Counted from the stretch's first letter, positions 1 through 7,061 are shown. The stretch: DNA of 10,286 nucleotides from an uncultured bacterium (GCA_903861235.1 CAIOTP010000123.1:1-10286), one strand, 5' to 3'. A program made the numbers and translations. The notes: generated by a model from the sequence alone, not told the origin.

Positions 1-176
1 CCCTGCGCCGTGCCCTGAGCCAGTTCGTCGAGGATCCGCTGGCGGAGAACCTGCTCACCGGCGAGGCCAGTGCCGGCGACGCGGTCCACGTGACCCGCGA
101 CGAGGGCAAGGACCACCTGACCTTCAAGTCGGTGAAGCCCGCCCCCACGCCCCCGGCCGAGCCCGCCAAGGCCTGA
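1..176 (+). CDS. ClpB/ClpC-type AAA+ ATPase, C-terminal fragment
   Basis: Only the last 57 codons are in the window; the gene starts upstream. The reading frame begins LRRALSQFVEDPLAENLL, then TGEASAGDAVHV, and stops at TGA 174-176. The pattern L-R-R-x-[IL]-x-x-x-[IV]-E-D-P-L-[AS]-E-x-[IL]-L-x-G-E-x-x-x-G-D is the small C-terminal (D2) subdomain of Hsp100/Clp unfoldases, which help pack the hexamer. Family members thread aggregated or tagged proteins through a central pore in the cytosol, either for refolding (ClpB) or for degradation with ClpP (ClpC). After the domain comes a short basic then Pro/Ala-rich tail (SVKPAPTPPAEPAKA). The fragment is too short to separate ClpB from ClpC; the LRRA...EDPLAE wording leans slightly to ClpC, so no symbol is given. 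A hairpin terminator follows 26 bp after the stop. Confidence 0.82.
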   Translation, partial: LRRALSQFVEDPLAENLLTGEASAGDAVHVTRDEGKDHLTFKSVKPAPTPPAEPAKA

Positions 177-202
177 CCAGGCCGCTCATCCCCTGCAAGC
201 AC

Positions 203-237
203 CCGCCCGTCGCCCCGCGCGACGGGCGGTTTCGTTT
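203..237 (+). terminator. Hairpin terminator between convergent genes
   Basis: A perfect 10-bp stem (CCGCCCGTCG at 203-212 with CGACGGGCGG at 220-229) encloses a 7-nt loop. On the plus strand it is followed by TTTCGTTT (230-237), a broken T-tract. It lies 26 bp after the Clp-type stop codon and ends at the stop of the minus-strand lipoprotein. It should end plus-strand transcription. The stem could also block minus-strand transcripts, but no T-tract follows it in that direction. Confidence 0.8.
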
Positions 238-833
238 CAGCGGATCCCCGCCAGCCGGAGACCCTCGGGCGTGCGTTCCACCTCCACCACCGTGAAGCCG
301 AAGTTGTCGCGGTCGGTGGCGGGCAGGGTGTAGCGGGTCATCTCCTCGCCCAGCGGCGTCACGTTGGCCTGCCCCGTGCGAACGCATGTGCACAGCTTCA
401 GGCAGCTCGCCATGAGCTCGCGGCGGTTGTCCTGGCAGAACTTCACGAAGGCGGCCTGCCCGTTCCGCTCCCCCATCCGCCGCTTCTGCTGCGGGGAGAC
501 CAGCCGCACCCACAGGTCGTCGTAGGTCTCGCTGCGCAGCCCCGCCATGAACGCCTCGAGCACCATGTCGGGCGTGTGGACCTGCAACGGCGGCGGTTCG
601 TCGCCCGGGCCGGGCGGTGCCTTGGGAGCCTCTTCCGCAGCCGGAGGCGGCTCCAGTTCCTTCGCGTTGGGCACCTGCGAGGTGATCACCACCTTCGTGC
701 CGTCCGGCTTGTAGAAGGTCTCCTCGAGCGGCCGGCCCTGGTTGATGGCCACGTAGTCGGGCCGGTAGCGGTACTCGGTGCGCTCCATGCACGAGGAGGC
801 GGTCAGGCACACGAGCAGCGCGAACCGCCTCAT
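237..833 (-). CDS. Predicted lipoprotein of unknown function, 198 aa
   Basis: I do not recognise a named family. From ATG at 833 the protein begins MRRFALLVCLTASSC: two arginines, a short hydrophobic run and a relaxed lipobox (TASSC) with Cys15 as the candidate lipidated residue. A Pro/Glu/Ala-rich linker (about residues 60-84) leads to a probably globular domain (85-198). That domain starts TPDMVLEAFMAGLRSETYDDLW and holds four cysteines close together (C133, C144, C148, C150), possibly disulfides outside the membrane. The layout of lipid anchor, flexible linker and small domain is typical of surface or periplasmic lipoproteins. The start is chosen because it places the signal peptide at the N-terminus and because its ATG overlaps the nadB stop as ATGA (830-833), implying translational coupling. 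An upstream in-frame ATG at 869 would put 12 charged residues (MERRRRPGVDAA) before the signal and is less likely. It is the last gene of the minus-strand group. Confidence 0.75.
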   Translation of the reverse strand: MRRFALLVCLTASSCMERTEYRYRPDYVAINQGRPLEETFYKPDGTKVVITSQVPNAKELEPPPAAEEAPKAPPGPGDEPPPLQVHTPDMVLEAFMAGLRSETYDDLWVRLVSPQQKRRMGERNGQAAFVKFCQDNRRELMASCLKLCTCVRTGQANVTPLGEEMTRYTLPATDRDNFGFTVVEVERTPEGLRLAGIR

Positions 834-2482
834 CGCGGCATCGACGCCAGGTCGCCGACGGCGCTCCACGCGGGCTCGCGCTCCCCGATCCGCCAGAGGA
901 AGTGGCCGGCGAGGTCGCTCCGGGTGTCCGGGCAGTCGGCCCGGGCATGGGTGCCGCGGCTCTCGGTCCTTGCAAGCGCCGACTGCGTGACCAGTCTCGC
1001 CACCGTGAGCATGTTCTGCACTTCCCAGCCCTCCGGGGACTCGAAGACCTGCTCAAGCGCGTAGCGATTCCAGAAGTCGAACATGCCCAGCACATCCCGC
1101 AGGCGAGTGCCTTGGCGCTCCACGCCCACGTTGCGCCACATGGCGCTCCGGAGGCTGCTGCGGATGTCCGCCAGGTCGAGCTCGCCACGATCGGGGCGTT
1201 CGATCTCGTGCACGATCGGGAAGGGGCCTGGCGGTGGCGCGTCGTCCGAGGCGATGGCCTCGGCCGCGCGGGCGCCGAACACCAGCCCCTCGAGCAGGCT
1301 GTTGCTGGCCAGCCGATTGGCGCCATGGACCCCGGTGGCCGCGGCTTCGCCGCAGGCGAAGAGCCCGGGCAGGTCGGTCCGGCCGTCCAGGTCGGTGCGC
1401 ACGCCGCCCACGAAGTAGTGCGCCGCCGGATGCACGGGCAGCAGGTCGCGGCCCGCATCCAGACCGAACCCGGCCAGCATGCGCGCCAGGCCAGGGAAAC
1501 GCCCGCGGAAGCCCTCGCTGCCCATGGCCCGGGCGTCGAGCAGCACATGGCTCTCCCCCGTGCGGCCCAGGTGGGCCATGATCGCGCGGCTCACCACGTC
1601 CCGCGTGGCCAGCGGACCGCGATCGTCCACGCCGTCCATGATCGAACGGCCCTGCCGATCGACCAGCAGCGCGCCCTCGCCGCGAACGGCCTCGCTGATC
1701 AGGTGCCGCGGAGCGCCGGCCACATAAAGCGTGGTCGGGTGGAACTGCATGAACTCCAGGTCCGCCAGCGTGGCACCGGCACGCCACGCCATGGCGACGC
1801 CGTCTCCGGTGGCGACGCGGGGATTGCTCGTCTCGCGCCAGAGCTGGCCGCAGCCTCCCGTGGCGAGCACGATCGAGCGCGCCCAGATGATCTGCAGACC
1901 GTGACGCGGGTGCCAGGTCAGCAGACCGGCGGCTCGCCGCTGCCCCCGCCGCGTGTCGACCAGGATGTCCAGCGCGAAGCAGCGGTCGAAGGTTCGGAGT
2001 CGCTTGGCCCTGCGGGCGCGCTCGATCAGGCAGCGGGCCAGCTCGGTACCGGTGGCGTCGCCGTCGGAATGAAGGATGCGGTGATGCTGGTGGCCACCCT
2101 CCAGGCCCAACGCCGGCTCCCCGCTGGCCTGTCGGTCCACCCGCATGCCCCACGCCAGCAGCTGCCGCACCTCGCGGGCCCCCTGCTCCACCAGCACCCG
2201 GACCGCGCGAGGCTCGCACAGGCCGGCACCGGCTTCGAGCGTGTCGGCCTCGTGGCTCTCCAGCGTGTCGCGCGGATCGATGGCCGCGGCGATGCCTCCC
2301 TGCGCCCAGCTGGTGTTCGAAAGGTCCAGCGCCTCCTTGGCCAGCAGGATGACGTCCATGCGGTCGCCGAGCCCGATCGCGGCCCGCAGGCCCGCCACAC
2401 CGGAGCCCACCACCAGCGCATCCGTGAAGATCTGCGGCAGCAGCGAGGAACGGAACGGGATGAGCAGCGGGCGGTCGGACAT
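830..2482 (-). CDS. nadB: L-aspartate oxidase NadB
   Basis: This FAD flavoenzyme oxidises L-aspartate to iminoaspartate, the first step of de novo NAD synthesis; NadA then makes quinolinate. It acts in the cytosol. The 550 residues are close to the family norm of about 530-540. Visible in order: the FAD-binding GSGVAGLRAA loop (27-35), SNTSWAQGGIAAA (55-67), EGGHQHHRILHSDGDATG (128-145), ATGGCGQLW (207-215), the substrate-site FHPT (His248) and SEAVRGEG (Glu264), ATRDVVSRAI with the likely catalytic Arg294, HPAAHYFVGG (His355), and CGEAAATGVHGANRLASNSLLEG (377-399) with Arg390. Arg294, His355 and Arg390 sit four residues after the E. coli positions R290, H351 and R386. A helical C-terminal domain follows from about residue 430. 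ATG at 2482 gives the normal N-terminus; an upstream ATG at 2578 lies inside the preceding gene. That gene stops 2 nt before this start, and the next one overlaps its stop by 4 nt. nadA and nadC are not in the window. Confidence 0.97.
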   Translation of the reverse strand: MSDRPLLIPFRSSLLPQIFTDALVVGSGVAGLRAAIGLGDRMDVILLAKEALDLSNTSWAQGGIAAAIDPRDTLESHEADTLEAGAGLCEPRAVRVLVEQGAREVRQLLAWGMRVDRQASGEPALGLEGGHQHHRILHSDGDATGTELARCLIERARRAKRLRTFDRCFALDILVDTRRGQRRAAGLLTWHPRHGLQIIWARSIVLATGGCGQLWRETSNPRVATGDGVAMAWRAGATLADLEFMQFHPTTLYVAGAPRHLISEAVRGEGALLVDRQGRSIMDGVDDRGPLATRDVVSRAIMAHLGRTGESHVLLDARAMGSEGFRGRFPGLARMLAGFGLDAGRDLLPVHPAAHYFVGGVRTDLDGRTDLPGLFACGEAAATGVHGANRLASNSLLEGLVFGARAAEAIASDDAPPPGPFPIVHEIERPDRGELDLADIRSSLRSAMWRNVGVERQGTRLRDVLGMFDFWNRYALEQVFESPEGWEVQNMLTVARLVTQSALARTESRGTHARADCPDTRSDLAGHFLWRIGEREPAWSAVGDLASMPR

Positions 2483-2484
2483 GG

Positions 2485-3645
2485 TCAGGGATTCGCCGCC
2501 CGGTGCAGGGGCGATTCGGGCCCGATCTGGGCGATCCACAGCTGGCTCGTGCGATCCTCGCCGCGCTGGGCGGTCCACATGAGAAGCCGGCCGTCGGGCG
2601 AGACGGCGGGAAGCAGGTCGGCCCCGGCGGCGGTGGTCACCCGGCGCGGCTGCGGAAGGGCGGGATCGTCGTCCGCGGGCAGTTCCACCGCGAAGACCTC
2701 GTAGTTGCGGTGCCCTTCCCGGCTGGTGGCGTACACCACCATGCGTCCGTCGGGCGTCCAGTACGGCGCCCAGTTCACGTGCTCGTCCTTCGTCAGGGGT
2801 CTCTCGCCCTCCACGCCGATCACTCGGCCCGCGCCATCCCGCTTCACGCGCGCCGTGTAGAGCTGCAGCAGGTTGTCGCGGTTGCGGTCGCCTCGCCAGA
2901 CGATGCGCGAGCCGTCCGGGCTGAAGAAGGCGCCGCCGTCGTAGCCCGGAGCCTCCACGACCCGCGTGACCTCGCCGGTGGGAAGGTCGAGCGTGAACAG
3001 GTCACCCTCGCCGTCGATCAGGCGCGTGAAGAGCATCGTGCGTCCGTCGGCGGAGATCGCTCCCTCGGCCACATAGCCCTTGCCGTCGCCGGTGACCGGC
3101 TGCAGGCTGGCTGCGGTGCCGTCGGCCTTGCGGAGGTCCAGCTTCACGATGCGCATCTCCGGCGGGAAGGCCCATCGATAGGTGCGGCCATCACGCTGGT
3201 AGCCCGGCGTGGGACCCTCCGCGGGAGGCGTGACCGTGCTGGCGAAGTAGAGGATGTCGGGATCCCGCGGGTCGAACCAGCCGCAGGTGTTGGCGCTGCC
3301 GGCGGGGCTCACCCGCCGCACGTCGACCAGGGCGAAGGCCTTGTCCAAGCCCCTGTCCCCGGCATCGGCCCGTGCCAGATCGGCCACATACATGGCGTAG
3401 TGCGGACTCTCGGGCTCGCCCGCGGCGTTCCTCTCGACGGCCTGGAACACCACCCGCGCGGCTTTGGCGTCGAAGTACGCCTCGCCCGCCTTGGCGAAGC
3501 GGTCCGGGAAGGTCAGTTGCGTCGGCTGCAGCAGGCCACGCTCGTCACGCCGCCAGTCCACCGGGGCGGCCTCGGCAGGCGGAGCCGGCGGCGGGTCCGA
3601 GCCCGCCAGCAGAAAGGCGAAAACGCAGGCGGAAAGGCGTGTCAT
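2485..3645 (-). CDS. Secreted TolB/PD40-type beta-propeller protein
   Basis: The protein has 386 aa. It begins with a signal peptide (MTRLSACVFAFLLAGS) followed by a Pro/Ala stretch (DPPPAPPAEAAP), so it is probably exported to the periplasm or beyond. The body has repeated PD40 blades: SADGRTMLFTRL (about 196-207), FFSPDGSRIVWRGDRNRDNL, WTPDGRMVVYATSREGH, and AVSPDGRLLMWTAQRGED near the C-terminus. An earlier segment (WFDPRDPDILYFAST) looks like a further blade. Such propellers are found in TolB and in many exported proteins that bind partners or peptides; the family name does not fix a function here. No peptidase or Pal-interaction domain is visible. The start is supported by GAGGG at 3653-3649, just before ATG 3645. 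Its TGA (2487-2485) lies 2 nt before the nadB ATG, so the two are surely co-transcribed. The position where a lipobox would carry Cys is Ser16 (LLAGS), so it is probably cleaved by signal peptidase I rather than lipidated. Confidence 0.82.
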   Translation of the reverse strand: MTRLSACVFAFLLAGSDPPPAPPAEAAPVDWRRDERGLLQPTQLTFPDRFAKAGEAYFDAKAARVVFQAVERNAAGEPESPHYAMYVADLARADAGDRGLDKAFALVDVRRVSPAGSANTCGWFDPRDPDILYFASTVTPPAEGPTPGYQRDGRTYRWAFPPEMRIVKLDLRKADGTAASLQPVTGDGKGYVAEGAISADGRTMLFTRLIDGEGDLFTLDLPTGEVTRVVEAPGYDGGAFFSPDGSRIVWRGDRNRDNLLQLYTARVKRDGAGRVIGVEGERPLTKDEHVNWAPYWTPDGRMVVYATSREGHRNYEVFAVELPADDDPALPQPRRVTTAAGADLLPAVSPDGRLLMWTAQRGEDRTSQLWIAQIGPESPLHRAANP

Positions 3646-3671
3646 GGACCCTCAGTGTAGATCGTGGAGCC

Positions 3672-3696
3672 GATCGGTTCCCGTGCCGGGCCGACC
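3672..3696 (-). promoter_or_regulatory. Intercistronic hairpin, possible terminator or attenuator
   Basis: In the 54-bp gap between the 417-aa lipoprotein and the propeller gene, a 6-bp outer stem (3672-3677 with 3691-3696, one G-U pair in the minus-strand RNA) stacks on a 4-bp inner stem (CCCG 3680-3683 with CGGG 3687-3690). A 2-nt bulge separates them and a 3-nt loop closes the inner stem. No T-run follows in either direction. It could cause partial termination, stabilise an RNA end after processing, or lower expression of the three downstream genes relative to the first. Function is inferred from structure only. Confidence 0.45.
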
Positions 3697-3699
3697 CCG

Positions 3700-4953
3700 T
3701 CAGCGACCCACAGGCACCGTCAACACGGGCTGGGTGTCCGACCCGGACTTGACCTGCAGGTCGAAGAGGTCGCGCACCAGGGCGAAGACCTTGCGGGCGG
3801 TCGTGTCCTTGGCGTCGATCCAGTACCAGTCCCCTCGGTAGAGCACGCTGACCGCCGCGTCCGCCGGCGGCTGGCCGCCGCGCTGCACACGGAACACCGA
3901 GTTCACGTACGGCGACAGGTCGATCGCCTTGTCGCCCGCATTGGCGATCATGAGATTCCACAGTTCGCCCGGCGAGTCCACATCCGAGGGCGGTGGCGGC
4001 AGGTCTCTCGCCCGGTCCACACCGAAGCTGAGCAGTCGAAGCAGGGCCGAGAGCGAACGGGTGCGCACCGTGATGAAATCGCCCTGGACCTGACGCTCCA
4101 GACCCACGATGCGGTAGTCGCCCGGCTTGCCCCCGAGCGAGAGGAGGTCCAGCAACTCCCGTCCCGCAGGGCCCAGTTCCGCACCCTCGTACACCGTGAG
4201 CACGGGCGACGGCTCGATCGAGACCAGGTCGAAGCCGCCACCCGGACGGGGCGTGAGCATCTCGCGGTTCCGCTTGCTCTGCGCGATCGTGGCCAGGGTC
4301 ACCTCGCTGTCGGGCAGCGGCACGCGGTTCCACGTGAACGGCAGCGGAACCATGCTGAGCGAGATCTCCTGCCGCTCCTGCAGCTCGTCGAAGAGCTGCA
4401 TCAGACGGGCGAACTTCGGATCCTTGGCGCGCACGCCGAACCCGCTGGTGACGTCGAACGAGTCCACCTCCTGCAGCCGCTCGCAGGTCAGGAACACCAC
4501 CCAGCTGATCGGCCAGCTGGAGGAGACCATGTGCTCCACGCTGGACACCGGAATGGGCGCCATGAGCTCGTTGGCCAACTGCTCGCCCTGGCGGGGCACG
4601 AAGGTGATGTTGGGGGTGTAGACGAAGTTGGCCAAGCCACCCACCGTGCCGCTCACCGCCCCGTTCGCGGGAATCGTGGCGGAGCCGTTGGGGGTCACCC
4701 CCACGCTGGTGTTCACGTTGATGGCGCTCACCGTCATCCACTGCGTGGGTTCGTCACGGGAGAGCCGGACGATGTTGAGCAGCATCTGCCGGTCCATGGC
4801 CTCGGCCACGGAGGTGTTGAAGGCCACATGATTCTCGCGGAGCACCTCGCCACCCCACTGGGCACAGGCCGCCGGCAGCAGGGCCGCGGCCAGGCTCGCC
4901 AGCGTTCCGGATGCGCGAAGGGACGGCCGACGAACGATGAAGGAGCTCGGCAT
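3700..4953 (-). CDS. Predicted lipoprotein of an uncharacterised family, 417 aa
   Basis: The N-terminus MPSSFIVRRPSLRASG plus a hydrophobic stretch ending LLPAAC gives a candidate lipoprotein signal with Cys30. Directly after it comes ENHVAFNTSVAEAMDRQMLL, then NIVRLSRDEPTQWM (about 40-73): an Asn/Glu-rich helix, then an 'LLNIVRL...P' element. Next is a Ser/Thr/Gly/Asn-rich stretch (76-120) that looks beta-stranded, a TRSLSALLRLLSF segment (298-310), and a C-terminal YRGDWYWIDAKDTTARKVFALV followed by PVLTVPVGR. From memory, unnamed proteobacterial lipoproteins share this order (N-terminal 'NEQMLLNIVRLRY', 'TRS' segment, terminal 'YRGxWFYIDDxD...TLPVGR'). I know of no experimentally defined role, so the function stays unknown. 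ATG 4953 has no clear Shine-Dalgarno sequence. It is the first gene of the minus-strand group, 54 bp before the propeller gene. Confidence 0.78.
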   Translation of the reverse strand: MPSSFIVRRPSLRASGTLASLAAALLPAACAQWGGEVLRENHVAFNTSVAEAMDRQMLLNIVRLSRDEPTQWMTVSAINVNTSVGVTPNGSATIPANGAVSGTVGGLANFVYTPNITFVPRQGEQLANELMAPIPVSSVEHMVSSSWPISWVVFLTCERLQEVDSFDVTSGFGVRAKDPKFARLMQLFDELQERQEISLSMVPLPFTWNRVPLPDSEVTLATIAQSKRNREMLTPRPGGGFDLVSIEPSPVLTVYEGAELGPAGRELLDLLSLGGKPGDYRIVGLERQVQGDFITVRTRSLSALLRLLSFGVDRARDLPPPPSDVDSPGELWNLMIANAGDKAIDLSPYVNSVFRVQRGGQPPADAAVSVLYRGDWYWIDAKDTTARKVFALVRDLFDLQVKSGSDTQPVLTVPVGR

Positions 4954-5011
4954 GACCGGGAAAGTAGCACTGACCTGGTGCGTGGGCGGACCGTGCTAGC
5001 CTGCAGCGCCG
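4954..5011. promoter_or_regulatory. Divergent intergenic region with presumed promoters
   Basis: This 58-bp gap separates two divergent starts (lipoprotein ATG 4953 on minus, RluA-type ATG 5012 on plus), so promoters for both must lie here or extend into the genes. On the plus strand CTGACC (4970-4975) resembles a -35 box. The best -10 candidate, TGCTAG at 4994-4999, follows at an 18-nt spacing but matches the consensus poorly. No good box is visible on the minus strand. Neither start has a Shine-Dalgarno sequence, so the leaders are probably short. The role is inferred from gene orientation more than from motifs. Confidence 0.4.
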
Positions 5012-5692
5012 ATGGCGGAGAGCTCGACGACGGTGGACGACGGCTGGCGGCTGGTCACGCAGGGCGCCGGTTTCCTGGTGGTCGAGAAGGCGTGCGGACT
5101 GCTGAGCGTGCCGGGCATCGGACCGGAGAAGGCCGACTGCCTTGTGGCCCGGATCGGCCGCCGTTTCCCGGGCGCACGGATCGTGCACCGCCTGGACCGC
5201 GACACGAGCGGCGTCATGGTCCTGGCGACGGACGCGGAAACGCACCGCCGTCTGAGCATGGCGTTCGAGGCACGACAGGTTGCGAAGGCCTATCACGCGT
5301 TGGTCGCCGGTCACGTGACCCAGGCACAGGGCTTCATCGACCTCCCCATCCGCAAGGAAGCCCTCGGGAGCGCTCGCCAGGTCATCTGCCAGGAACAGGG
5401 CCGGCCCAGCCAGACACGGTGGACCCTGGAGACCAGGCTGCCCTGCGTGCCGGCCCCCGTGCGTGGCCCGGGCGGCGACCCGTTCCCGTGCTCCCTGCTG
5501 CGGCTCGAACCGCTGACCGGACGAAGCCACCAGCTTCGCGTGCACCTGCTCTCCATCGGCCACCCGATCCTGGGCGACAACCTCTACGGCTCGGAGTACA
5601 CGCTCGCGGCAGCCTCGCGCCTCTGCCTGCATGCCAGTGAACTGGGCTTCGAGGGCTCCCTCTTCCGCACGCCCCACGCGTTCCAGGACTGA
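5012..5692 (+). CDS. RluA-family RNA pseudouridine synthase
   Basis: The enzyme converts uridine to pseudouridine in rRNA and/or tRNA in the cytosol. At 226 aa it is a stand-alone catalytic domain without an N-terminal S4 domain, close to the length of E. coli RluA (219 aa). Motif I is visible as FLVVEKACGLLSVPG (21-35). The catalytic HRLDRDTSGVMVLA carries Asp62, the nucleophile position. Then come KAYHALVAGHV (motif IIa region), LEPLTGRSHQLRVHL and GHPILGDNLYGS (motif III region), and a terminal LCLHASELGF. The LLSVPG start, the 'GRPSQTRW' segment and the spacing all fit the RluA type (in E. coli 23S U746 and tRNA U32), but the target here is inferred and no symbol is assigned. ATG 5012 is the only start that keeps motif I intact; no Shine-Dalgarno sequence precedes it. 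It is monocistronic and ends 7 bp from the convergent transporter gene, with no clear terminator between them. Confidence 0.93.
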   Translation: MAESSTTVDDGWRLVTQGAGFLVVEKACGLLSVPGIGPEKADCLVARIGRRFPGARIVHRLDRDTSGVMVLATDAETHRRLSMAFEARQVAKAYHALVAGHVTQAQGFIDLPIRKEALGSARQVICQEQGRPSQTRWTLETRLPCVPAPVRGPGGDPFPCSLLRLEPLTGRSHQLRVHLLSIGHPILGDNLYGSEYTLAAASRLCLHASELGFEGSLFRTPHAFQD

Positions 5693-5699
5693 CTCCCGC

Positions 5700-6983
5700 T
5701 CAACGCGAGGGAGCGTCCATGCCGGCCAGGTCGCGAGGCCGCAGCATGAGCACCGTCACCAGCGAAATGGCGGCCGCGAGCAGCAGGTAGGCCACCGGAC
5801 CGTCCGGCCAGTGCCAACGCCCCACCATCCAGGTGGCGAGCACCGGCACGGTGCCGCAGAAGGCCGCGATGCCCACGCCATAGCTGAGACCACACGCGGT
5901 GCACCGTGTCTTCGCCGGACACATCTCCGCGACCATGGCGCCCTGAAGGCCGAAGAGCGGCGCCGAGGTGACCGAGAGCAGCACCTGCGCCACCATGAGG
6001 CCCTGCAGCGTGCCGTCCGTGCCCCATCGCCAGGCCGGCCAGAGGCAGACCAGAAGCACGGCGCCCAGCCATGCGGCCACGCGGCGGCGCCCCAGGAGAT
6101 CCGAGAGCCAGCCCCCCAGCATCACCAGGATCGCCTGCGCGGCGAGCATGAGCGAGTTCACCGCCTGCGCCCGACCCGCCAGTCCCGGATGCAGGTCGCC
6201 CAGCGCGTCGGGCATGTAGACGAAGCCCGCGTAGAACGCGGCGTTGGCGCCCACGGTCACGGCCACCACGCGGAGCATGGCCGGCCACTGCGAGGACAAC
6301 GTCACCCGCGCGCCTGCACGCTCCGCCCGGCTTCCGAACGCCTCGGACTCCGGCATGCGGCCACGAAGCCAGCAGCCCATGGCGGCCACGATCAGGCTCG
6401 CCAGGAACGGAAGCCTCCAACCCCAGTCCTGCACCTGTCCGGCATCCAGGCATGCGTGCAGCATGGCCACGGCTCCGCTGCCTCCCAGCAGCCCCAGCGT
6501 CACGCCCACGGTGGCGGTGCTGCTGATCAGGCCGCGCCGACCGGGCGGCGCACATTCGGCGGTGTACGCCATGGCGCCGGTGTATTCGCCACCCACGGCG
6601 ATGCCCTGCACGCATCGCAGCAGCACCAGCAGCAGCGGCGCGAGCACCCCGACCTGGTCGTAGGTGGGGAGAAGGCCCATCAGGGCACTGGCACCTCCCA
6701 TGGCCACCACGCTCGCCATGAGCATGTGCCGTCGGCCCAGACGATCACCCACCTGTCCCAGCAGCAGTCCACCCACGGGGCGCATGAAGTAGCCCACGCA
6801 GAAGACCGCGAAGCCGCTCAGCATGGAGGCCACGGGATCGTCGCCCGGAAAGAATCGGGCCCCGAGCACCGGTGCCAGATATCCGTACACGCCGAAATCG
6901 AACCACTCCACGGCGCTGCCCACGCCACCCGCCAGCACGGCTGCGCGAAGACGCGACCTGGATTCGGCGTTCTGCTCCCGCAT
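5700..6983 (-). CDS. MFS transporter, metabolite:H+ symporter (MHS) type
   Basis: This 427-aa inner-membrane protein has about 12 hydrophobic segments in two halves. The N-terminal AVEWFDFGVYGYLAP (25-38) is the MHS-family signature. The loop between helices 2 and 3 carries motif A, GQVGDRLGRR (76-85), and a second copy (GGWLSDLLGRRR, 290-301) opens the matching loop of the C-terminal half. RCVQGIAVGGEYTGAMAYTAE (123-143) followed by PPGRRG matches helices 4-5 of the family, which includes ProP, KgtP and ShiA. These proteins import organic acids, osmolytes or related compounds with protons. The substrate cannot be read from the sequence. ATG 6983 places the signature near residue 25, as usual; an out-of-frame ATG lies 11 nt upstream and no good Shine-Dalgarno sequence is seen. 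The gene stands alone, with no catabolic neighbours to hint at a substrate. Confidence 0.9.
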   Translation of the reverse strand: MREQNAESRSRLRAAVLAGGVGSAVEWFDFGVYGYLAPVLGARFFPGDDPVASMLSGFAVFCVGYFMRPVGGLLLGQVGDRLGRRHMLMASVVAMGGASALMGLLPTYDQVGVLAPLLLVLLRCVQGIAVGGEYTGAMAYTAECAPPGRRGLISSTATVGVTLGLLGGSGAVAMLHACLDAGQVQDWGWRLPFLASLIVAAMGCWLRGRMPESEAFGSRAERAGARVTLSSQWPAMLRVVAVTVGANAAFYAGFVYMPDALGDLHPGLAGRAQAVNSLMLAAQAILVMLGGWLSDLLGRRRVAAWLGAVLLVCLWPAWRWGTDGTLQGLMVAQVLLSVTSAPLFGLQGAMVAEMCPAKTRCTACGLSYGVGIAAFCGTVPVLATWMVGRWHWPDGPVAYLLLAAAISLVTVLMLRPRDLAGMDAPSR

Positions 6984-7032
6984 CGGCCGTGCATGATCTC
7001 ACATCCCGCGGACACGGGGGCCCGCGCACGAC

Positions 7033-7061
7033 GACGCCCCCGGAGACACTCCGGGGGCGTC
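7033..7061 (-). terminator. Strong hairpin after the PEP-CTERM-like gene
   Basis: A perfect 12-bp G+C-rich stem (7033-7044 with 7050-7061) has a 5-nt loop. It starts 36 bp past the stop of the minus-strand secreted protein and lies 49 bp or more before the transporter ATG. No T-tract follows on either strand. The stem is strong enough to act as a terminator or RNA 3'-end stabiliser, insulating the transporter from upstream transcription. The rest of the 114-bp gap shows no clear motif; the transporter's own promoter should lie between 6984 and 7032. Confidence 0.65.

Noticed and set aside
834..869. Upstream ATG (869) as the start of the 198-aa lipoprotein
   Set aside because: It would place MERRRRPGVDAA before the signal peptide and lengthen the overlap with nadB. 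The ATGA-coupled start at 833 fits better.
902..2704. Long plus-strand open frame (600 codons) opposite nadB
   Set aside because: It lies antisense to an unmistakable nadB, is rich in Arg, Gly and Ala, and shows no family motif. Such frames arise by chance in high-G+C genes.
3664..5640. Plus-strand open frame of 658 codons
   Set aside because: It runs antisense to the 417-aa lipoprotein and then out of frame through the RluA-type gene, with no recognisable motif in either part.
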